Shown one piece after another: positions 34,417 through 38,738 of a stretch of 38,738 bases of DNA. Made by a program: the position numbers and the translations under genes. Every line of letters begins with the position of its first letter. Within the stretch, counting starts at the first letter, position 1. The notes under the pieces are model-generated. The model was not told where the DNA came from. It saw nothing but the letters and a program-made list of their open reading frames with translations, and did no database searches. The DNA comes from Acidobacteriota bacterium. GTDB taxonomy: Bacteria > Acidobacteriota > Terriglobia > Acidiferrales > UBA7541. The stretch is from the NCBI GenBank assembly GCA_021832085.1, contig JAKBLM010000039.1, forward strand, positions 1-38,738, written 5' to 3'.

Positions 34417-34629
34417 ATGAGAACCTACTCAACTCCGCAAGCAGCCAAGATGGTCGGGGTAAGCTACATTACCCTGTTTCGTTGGGTTTCCGGCGGCATC
34501 ATCCGGCCATCGATCGCCTTCCCGATGGACGGCAGTACGCTTTGGCGATGGACCGCTGCGGACGTTGCGCGGGCTCGCAAGATCAAGGCTACGCGGAAAC
34601 GCGGGCCGAAACCGAAAAGAAGGCGCTAG
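34417..34629 (+). CDS. Excisionase-like HTH protein 2
   Basis: 70-aa DNA-binding protein of the MerR/HTH_17 type: TYSTPQAAKMVGVSYITLFR (about residues 3-22) is the helix-turn-helix, and WRWTAADVARARKIK is the wing and end motif. A very basic tail (KRGPKPKRRR) follows. The longer frame from 34378 would start inside the promoter, so the ATG at 34417 is used; it has no leader room for a ribosome site. It lies 105 bases upstream of the integrase on the same transcript, the classic place for a recombination directionality factor. The dyad at 34695-34714 between the two genes may be a target. It differs clearly from the HTH protein at 26167. Confidence 0.7.
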   Translation: MRTYSTPQAAKMVGVSYITLFRWVSGGIIRPSIAFPMDGSTLWRWTAADVARARKIKATRKRGPKPKRRR

Positions 34630-34694
34630 GTGCGGAGCGCGCCCGCGCAGTCACGCGAACGCGCGACACCCCTCGGGTCTGTAGGCTCGGTATG

Positions 34695-34714
34695 GGGCGA
34701 CCAATCGGTCGCCC
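34695..34714 (+). promoter_or_regulatory. 20-bp palindrome in the integrase leader
   Basis: GGGCGACC-AATC-GGTCGCCC, a perfect 8-bp dyad, 20 bases before the integrase ATG. It could be a protein-binding operator or an RNA hairpin that modulates integrase translation; the ribosome site (AGGGGAA) lies just outside it. Confidence 0.5.
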
Positions 34715-34734
34715 GGCATTATAGGGGAACGAAG

Positions 34735-36072
34735 ATGGACACCGAAACGAAGGGGAACGAGGCCCAAGAAAAGCGCCGCAAGTGGGGCAAGGGCCGAGTC
34801 TGGGCTCGAGGAAGCGTGCTTTGGATCCGCTATTACGACGCGGCCGGCCGGCAACGCAGCGAAAGCGCGCGTACATCAGATCCGGATGTCGCGGAAAAGC
34901 TTCTGGACAAGCGCATCGGGGCGAAGTTGAATGATATCCTTCCGCCGCCGCGGAAGGTCCGCGTCACGGTCGCCCAACTCTACAAGGACGAGATCGCATA
35001 TCTAAAGAAGAACCGGAAGCAGACGGACTGGGTCAAGAGTTGTTGGGAGCTTCGGCTTAGGGACTTCTTCGGTGCCCGCCGGGCGCGGGAGATTCGCCGC
35101 GCCGACCTAGAGGAATACCAGTCTCACCGCATGGAAGCCTACCGCCGGGAGTTCCCTGACGCCAGCCAGAAGAAACTGCTTGCCTGCGAAACGGCCGTAA
35201 ACAAGGATCTGGCGGTTCTCCGCATGATTCTCTATCGCGGGCGTGCGCTTGAGAAGCTTGATACCGTTCCGCCATTCCCGCCCAAGCTACCAGGGGCGAT
35301 GGAGAGAACCGGCACCATTTCGGATGAACAGTTCTCCGCCATGTTGCAAGCCTGCGGCCCGGGCGAGGTGTGGCTCAAGACGCTTCTGACGATGGCCCAC
35401 ACTTGGGGATACCGCCTTCGCGAGTTGCTTAAGCTTCGCTGTTTGCAGGTGAACCTGGCTGAAAGGATCGTTTACCTGCCACCCCGGTCGACCAAGAACA
35501 AGCACGCCCGACCGGTTCCGATTTCTGATCGCGAACTTCCGTTGCTGCGCGCGTGCCTAGCGGGAAAGAACCTCGAGGATGCCGTCTTCACGCGAGCCGA
35601 CGGAACGCCAGTTGCCGACTTCCGCTGCCGATGGGAGAAACTTGTCGACGCGAGCGGTGCCGGGCACTTCACGATTGATGAGAACGGACGGAAAAATTGG
35701 GTGAGGGCGGTCTTTCACGATTTCCGCCGGACCGCGATCACTAACATGCTGGCCGGCGGCGTGCCAGCAGCGAACGTGCGCGCCTTAGTGGGCCACTTCT
35801 CAGAGGAAATGACGGCCCGGTACAATCGCCCGCAGATGGACACGCTTCGTCAGCTTCGGGAAGCCGCATCGATTCGCTTGGCCGCGCTCAACGCGCCGCA
35901 GGCGGCCGATGAGAGCCGGATTGTTGCAGAACAGGGACAATTCGGGGACAATGGCTCGCTTGGCGCCCCCAAGTTGTTGAGCGGAAGTGGCGGAATTGGC
36001 AGACGCGCAGGACTTAGGATCCTGTGGCCGAAAGGCCGTGTGGGTTCAAATCCCACCTTCCGCACCAACTAA
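34735..36072 (+). CDS. int: Tyrosine site-specific integrase, C-terminus encoded by the tRNA
   Basis: 445-aa phage-type integrase. An N-terminal arm-binding-like part (WARGSVLWIRYYDAAGR) and a SAM-like core-binding domain (about 75-185) precede the catalytic domain. Active-site residues are seen: Arg in WGYRLRELLKLR, Lys in STKNKHARPVPI, His-x-x-Arg in HDFRRTAI, and the LVGHFSEEMTARY block with the nucleophilic Tyr. The ATG at 34735 has AGGGGAACG upstream; the longer GTG start at 34630 lacks support. The frame continues through the 39-bp core and the whole tRNA to a stop at 36070-36072, so the last 17 residues are host tRNA sequence. In the excised circle the frame would instead end with 18 other residues at the stop now at 23755-23757. 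Confidence 0.9.
   Translation: MDTETKGNEAQEKRRKWGKGRVWARGSVLWIRYYDAAGRQRSESARTSDPDVAEKLLDKRIGAKLNDILPPPRKVRVTVAQLYKDEIAYLKKNRKQTDWVKSCWELRLRDFFGARRAREIRRADLEEYQSHRMEAYRREFPDASQKKLLACETAVNKDLAVLRMILYRGRALEKLDTVPPFPPKLPGAMERTGTISDEQFSAMLQACGPGEVWLKTLLTMAHTWGYRLRELLKLRCLQVNLAERIVYLPPRSTKNKHARPVPISDRELPLLRACLAGKNLEDAVFTRADGTPVADFRCRWEKLVDASGAGHFTIDENGRKNWVRAVFHDFRRTAITNMLAGGVPAANVRALVGHFSEEMTARYNRPQMDTLRQLREAASIRLAALNAPQAADESRIVAEQGQFGDNGSLGAPKLLSGSGGIGRRAGLRILWPKGRVGSNPTFRTN
35924..35952 (+). promoter_or_regulatory. Possible element-supplied promoter for tRNA-Leu
   Basis: TTGCAG (35924-35929), 17 bases, GACAAT (35947-35952), inside the integrase gene and overlapping the GGGACA repeats. The start would be about 22 bases before the tRNA. 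Weak match; read-through from the integrase promoter is the alternative. Confidence 0.3.
35931..35951 (+). repeat. Right paired GGGACA repeat (candidate integrase arm site)
   Basis: ACAGGGACA, 3 bases, CGGGGACAA; 18 of 21 positions match the left copy at 23831-23851, and only the centre differs. It lies 30 bases from the right core, within the integrase coding sequence. Confidence 0.6.
35981..36019 (+). repeat. attR core: 5' half of the intact tRNA-Leu
   Basis: 39 bp identical to 23663-23701. Here the core is joined to the chromosomal 3' half, so the tRNA is complete. Confidence 0.9.
35981..36067 (+). tRNA. tRNA-Leu (anticodon UAG)
   Basis: An 87-nt class II tRNA with encoded CCA. Acceptor stem GCGGAAG/CTTCCGC, discriminator A, anticodon stem CAGGA/TCCTG with loop CTTAGGA (anticodon TAG at 36015-36017), long variable arm GGCC-GAAA-GGCC and T arm GTGGG-TTCAAAT-CCCAC are all perfect. 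The first 39 nt come from the repeated core and the rest is chromosomal. Its upstream sequence is the integrase gene, so expression depends on the element. The integrase reading frame passes through it. Confidence 0.97.
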
Positions 36073-36144
36073 CTCCCTTGCCGCCCCGCTGGGGCTCCCG
36101 GCATATTCCAGTAAGTTATGGCTAAGTTATGCGGCGGACTCGTG

Positions 36145-36150
36145 TATAGT
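36145..36150 (+). promoter_or_regulatory. TATAGT -10 box for the small basic protein
   Basis: TATAGT about 45 bases upstream of the start of the small basic protein gene. No clear -35 was found at the correct spacing. Confidence 0.35.
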
Positions 36151-36196
36151 AGGGACGAAAGAAATCTCAACGCAGCTTGCGGTGGAAAGGATGAGG

Positions 36197-36436
36197 ATGG
36201 CGAACTTAGCTCAAATGCTCCAACAATTGCGCAACGAGCGGAACCAGGTGGCGAAGGATCTCGATCGACTGGACAAGGCGATCGCTGCTCTGGGTAATCT
36301 GACGAGTACCGGCTCCGCCCCGGCGCAGGCCAGGAAAGTGAAGAGGACCCGGAAGCTTTCCGCAGCTGCGCGGAAGCGGATTTCCGAAGCGCAGAAGGCT
36401 CGCTGGGCGAAGGTGCGGAAGCAAAAGGAATCCTAA
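36197..36436 (+). CDS. Small basic coiled-coil protein, possibly DNA-binding
   Basis: 79-aa protein with two parts. The first (about residues 1-35) is a coiled coil (LAQMLQQLRNERNQVAKDLD and DKAIAALG). The second is a Lys/Arg-rich tail with AARKRISEAQKARWAKVRKQ, a motif seen in many small acidobacterial proteins and resembling nuclease-associated DNA-binding modules. Oligomerisation plus DNA or RNA binding is a fair guess, as for H-NS-like proteins, but no family is proven. The ATG at 36197 has AAGGATGAGG just upstream; the ATG two codons earlier would overlap that site. The gene lies just outside the element and ends before a strong terminator. Confidence 0.65.
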   Translation: MANLAQMLQQLRNERNQVAKDLDRLDKAIAALGNLTSTGSAPAQARKVKRTRKLSAAARKRISEAQKARWAKVRKQKES

Positions 36437-36905
36437 GTCTCGGCGGGCGCGGTCTTCTCGCCTGAGCCGCGCAGAATTCAGCCCTCTCTCTTACAGAAGG
36501 CCGGCCTCAGGGGCTATCTAAGCCCCTGAGGCTGTGCCTTCTCTTTTCGCGGCACTGTTTTTCCGATGGTATTCCCCTGAGCCGTTGGTTCGGCCATGCA
36601 TTTTCTAAAGGCACGGCTTCGCCCGCTGAAAAAAGTGTCGACACCTGAATGCCCAACTCGTGCGATAGGGGTTTCAGCGGATCGTACCTTCAGCCGTGAC
36701 ACTAAGACCGCATAATCCCGTTCTCGAAGCTTTGTGGTCCGGCGTGTCCTGTAGACCGCTCTGCCTGTCAGCCCAGCGGATGCTTTAGGAACGTCGGCCT
36801 GTGGCACAGGCAGGTAATTCCTCTTGCGGCTTTGGCGGAAAGCACTGGGGCGCATTTCGAGGTGCTTGGCGAAGACAGGCAGTTGGGGCATCATAGGTCG
36901 AACCT
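36437..36905. other. 469-base intergenic region after the small basic protein
   Basis: It contains the terminator at 36495-36547, a GTGTCGACAC palindrome (36635-36644) and a dyad GCCTGTG-G-CACAGGC (36797-36811). A 126-codon minus-strand frame (36514-36894) ends inside the terminator hairpin, has no ribosome site and resembles nothing I know, so I do not call it a gene. An unrecognised RNA or old mobile remnant is possible. Confidence 0.4.
36495..36547 (+). terminator. Strong terminator after the small basic protein
   Basis: A perfect 12-bp stem GCCTCAGGGGCT/AGCCCCTGAGGC (36504-36515 with 36521-36532), loop ATCTA. A further outer 7-bp stem AGAAGGC/GCCTTCT is separated by a small internal loop. 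The tail CTTCTCTTTT follows. Confidence 0.7.
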
Positions 36906-38486
36906 ATGGCCTCGACGCCAACCGACCCCGCCGCTCCGGCCGAATCTTCTGCCTCCCGCATCCATGCTCCCTGGTGGACAAGCGGGCCCGGGATTGTCGC
37001 CTACCTGTCCTTGGGCACGTTGGTACTGCATTTGGCTGTCGCCGGCCGCTACGATTTCTTCCGCGACGAGCTTTATTACATCGCCTGCAGCAAGCACCTT
37101 GCCTTCGGTTACGTCGACCAGCCGCCGCTGATCGCTCTGGTTGTCTGGCTGACGCGCCACCTGCTCGGCAATTCCCTGGAGGCGCTGCGGACTCCGGCGG
37201 CGCTGGCCGGCGCCGCGCTCGTCTGGCTCACCGGCCGGATTACCCGTGATCTTGGCGGCGGCCGCTTCGCGCAGGCGCTGGCCACCGTTTGCGTCATCGT
37301 CGCTCCACTCTATCTCGTCACCGATTACCTGATGACGATGAACGCTTTCGAGCCGCTCTTCTGGATGGGCTGCGTCTGGCTGCTCGTTCGCATCGTGAAG
37401 ACGGGCGATCAGCGGCTCTGGCTATGGTTTGGAGCGCTTGCCGGCCTTGGCCTCGAAAACAAGTACTCAATCGCCGTTTTCGGTCTTGGCGTCGTGGTCG
37501 GGCTGCTGCTCGGGGGCGAGCGGCGCCAGTTTCGCAGCGAATGGATCTGGCTTGGCGGCACGCTGGCGCTGCTGATCTTCCTGCCGAATCTGGTCTGGGA
37601 GATCGCCATGGACTGGCCTTTCCTTCAGTTGATGCACAACATTCGCGCCGATCACGTCAACCTCTGGCCCGGCACGTTCGGTTTCTTCCTCCAGCAGTTT
37701 CTGCTGACGAACCTGTTCGCCCTGCCCGTCTGGCTTGCCGGCGTCTACTATTTCTTCCGCGTGCCCGAAGGCCGGCCCTATCGCGCGCTCGGCTGGACGT
37801 TCCTCACGGTCTACGTCGTCTTCTTCGCGCTCCATGGCAAGGATTACTACGTCGGGCCCATCTATCCCATGATGTTTGCCGGCGGCGCGATCGTGCTCGA
37901 ACGGTTTTTTCAACGGCCGCGCCGCGCCTGGCTGCGGCCTGCCTCGATCGCCATCCTGGCCGCCACGGGGGCTTTCTTCGCACCCATCGCCCTGCCGCTG
38001 CTGCCCGTGCCCACCTTGGTCCGCTACGTCGAATGGTTCCCGCTGCTGCCCAAGCCGACTGAGAAGAGCCACCTGGCCGCCGTGCTGCCCCAGTATTTCG
38101 CCGATCAGTTCGGCTGGCGGTCGATGACCAGGGCGGTGGCCGAAACTTATCGAAGCCTTCCAGCCGCCGATCGCGCCCAGGCCGCCATTCTCGGCAACAA
38201 CTACGGCGAATCGGCAGCGATCGATTTCTTCGGGCCAGCCTATGGCCTGCCGCCCTCGATCGGTGTCCACCAGAATTACTGGCTCTGGGGCCCCCGCAAC
38301 TACACCGGCACGGTGGTGATTGTGCTTGGTGACAACTACTCCTCGCTCGCCGCCAAATGCGGCCACGTCGCCCTCGGCGCCAGCTACAGCGACCCCTACG
38401 GCCTCGAGCACGCCCCAATCTTGGTTTGTTACAACACCTTCGAAAACCTCCAGCAGCTCTGGCCCGCTCTGAAGCAATGGAATTGA
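36906..38486 (+). CDS. GT39/ArnT-like membrane glycosyltransferase
   Basis: 526-aa integral membrane protein with about 10-12 hydrophobic helices and a soluble C-terminal part (about residues 390-526). The first extracytoplasmic loop has the family pattern FFRDELYYIACSKHLAFGY followed by VDQPPLIALVVWL: the Asp-Glu pair after Arg is the catalytic/metal site of GT-C enzymes such as PMT and ArnT. The reaction is transfer of a sugar from a polyprenyl-phosphate donor to a protein, lipid or glycan outside the membrane. The ATG at 36906 is used, though the ribosome site is weak (AGGTCGAACCT). No partner genes are visible within the window, so the acceptor is unknown. Confidence 0.8.
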   Translation: MASTPTDPAAPAESSASRIHAPWWTSGPGIVAYLSLGTLVLHLAVAGRYDFFRDELYYIACSKHLAFGYVDQPPLIALVVWLTRHLLGNSLEALRTPAALAGAALVWLTGRITRDLGGGRFAQALATVCVIVAPLYLVTDYLMTMNAFEPLFWMGCVWLLVRIVKTGDQRLWLWFGALAGLGLENKYSIAVFGLGVVVGLLLGGERRQFRSEWIWLGGTLALLIFLPNLVWEIAMDWPFLQLMHNIRADHVNLWPGTFGFFLQQFLLTNLFALPVWLAGVYYFFRVPEGRPYRALGWTFLTVYVVFFALHGKDYYVGPIYPMMFAGGAIVLERFFQRPRRAWLRPASIAILAATGAFFAPIALPLLPVPTLVRYVEWFPLLPKPTEKSHLAAVLPQYFADQFGWRSMTRAVAETYRSLPAADRAQAAILGNNYGESAAIDFFGPAYGLPPSIGVHQNYWLWGPRNYTGTVVIVLGDNYSSLAAKCGHVALGASYSDPYGLEHAPILVCYNTFENLQQLWPALKQWN

Positions 38487-38632
38487 CTTGGATCCCACGG
38501 GAACGGCACCCAGCCAAACAGTCGAGGCTCACCGACGACACGTTCCGCCCGCACCGCCCGGCTTGGTCCGGCCAGCCAGCCGTCCGCGAAAGCAACCGGG
38601 ACCATCGACTCGTCCCTGTCAAGCCATTCGAA

Positions 38633-38680
38633 AATGTTACCGAGGCGTGCGTCGTCGAGACATTAAGAATGTTACCGAGG
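38633..38680 (+). repeat. Pair of 13-bp direct repeats near the right edge
   Basis: AATGTTACCGAGG occurs at 38633-38645 and 38668-38680, with a 35-base period, in the final non-coding stretch (38487-38738). Repeated short sites of this kind can mark the transposase-binding end of an insertion sequence that continues past the window. Confidence 0.4.
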
Positions 38681-38738
38681 AATGGTCGTCGCCGCGGCTG
38701 TGGGAAAGTGGCAATCCCGCGCGGTTGGCGGGATTCCC

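Larger units (their letters stand above)
23663..36019 (+). mobile_element. 12.36-kb tRNA-integrated phage-like element (satellite or reduced prophage)
   Basis: Flanked by 39-bp direct repeats formed from tRNA-Leu(UAG); the excised circle would be 12,318 bp. Contents in order: zinc-ribbon/sigma-4-like protein, XRE-like regulator, O-like replication protein with iterons, HTH protein, unknown protein, terminase large subunit, HK97-type capsid protein, small protein, tape-measure-like protein, cold-shock protein, second HTH protein, tyrosine integrase. All genes are on the plus strand. I see no portal, prohead protease, connectors, tail tube, baseplate, fibre or lysis genes. Paired GGGACA repeats lie near both ends. 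It is either a satellite that depends on a helper phage for portal, tail and lysis, or a remnant that has lost them. The large genes show intact motifs and no frameshift, which favours selection on them. Confidence 0.85.

Noticed and set aside
35850..36068. Minus-strand frame antisense to the tRNA-Leu and the end of the integrase
   Set aside because: It is a translation of the tRNA complement, a known annotation artefact at tRNA-Leu genes; no ribosome site.
36514..36894. 126-codon minus-strand frame
   Set aside because: No recognisable family, no ribosome site, and it ends inside a terminator hairpin.

Overview
The window looks like a chromosomal segment of an Acidobacteriota-type bacterium. 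It is GC-rich and carries two Oar-like TonB-dependent receptors with N-terminal carboxypeptidase-regulatory-like domains. It also has a GH39 enzyme, a Tat-exported PF10091 glucoamylase-type protein, a remnant resembling the acidobacterial VWFA-related family, and a DoxX protein. These assignments come from recognising protein motifs by eye; no database search was possible.

Left chromosomal part (1-23662). Minus-strand genes: GMC oxidoreductase, MFS transporter and M20 peptidase (an apparent operon), a DHH-type phosphoesterase, and a LacI regulator, sugar MFS and secreted glucoamylase-family group. Plus-strand genes: a SCO-thioredoxin-like fusion with a small secreted partner, then TonB receptor 1, GH39 enzyme and TonB receptor 2, which read as a glycan capture and degradation locus. 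A lone Flp pilin, a secreted protein of unknown function, a truncated VWFA-related remnant and a DoxX protein follow.

Central part (23663-36019). A 12.36-kb integrated element lies between 39-bp direct repeats. The repeat is the 5' half of a tRNA-Leu(UAG) gene, and the complete tRNA is at the right junction. In order the element carries: a zinc-ribbon/sigma-region-4-like protein, a strong terminator, an XRE-like regulator, a lambda-O-like replication protein whose 3' end carries four palindromic iterons, an excisionase-like HTH protein, an unknown protein, a terminase large subunit, a 553-nt gap, an HK97-type capsid protein, a small protein, a 1209-aa tape-measure-like protein, a cold-shock protein, a second excisionase-like protein and a tyrosine integrase. 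I see no portal, prohead protease, head-tail connector, tail, fibre or lysis gene. It is therefore either a minimal phage satellite that borrows helper functions or a decayed prophage.

Unusual points in the element. The integrase reading frame runs through the attachment core and the whole tRNA, so its last residues differ between the integrated and circular forms. The element restores the 5' half of the tRNA rather than the usual 3' part, so integration separates the tRNA from its native promoter. Near-identical paired GGGACA repeats sit at both ends and resemble integrase arm sites.

Right chromosomal part (36068-38738). A small basic coiled-coil protein with a strong terminator, a non-coding stretch, and a GT39/ArnT-like membrane glycosyltransferase. 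The last 100 bases carry a 13-bp direct repeat that may be the edge of another mobile element.
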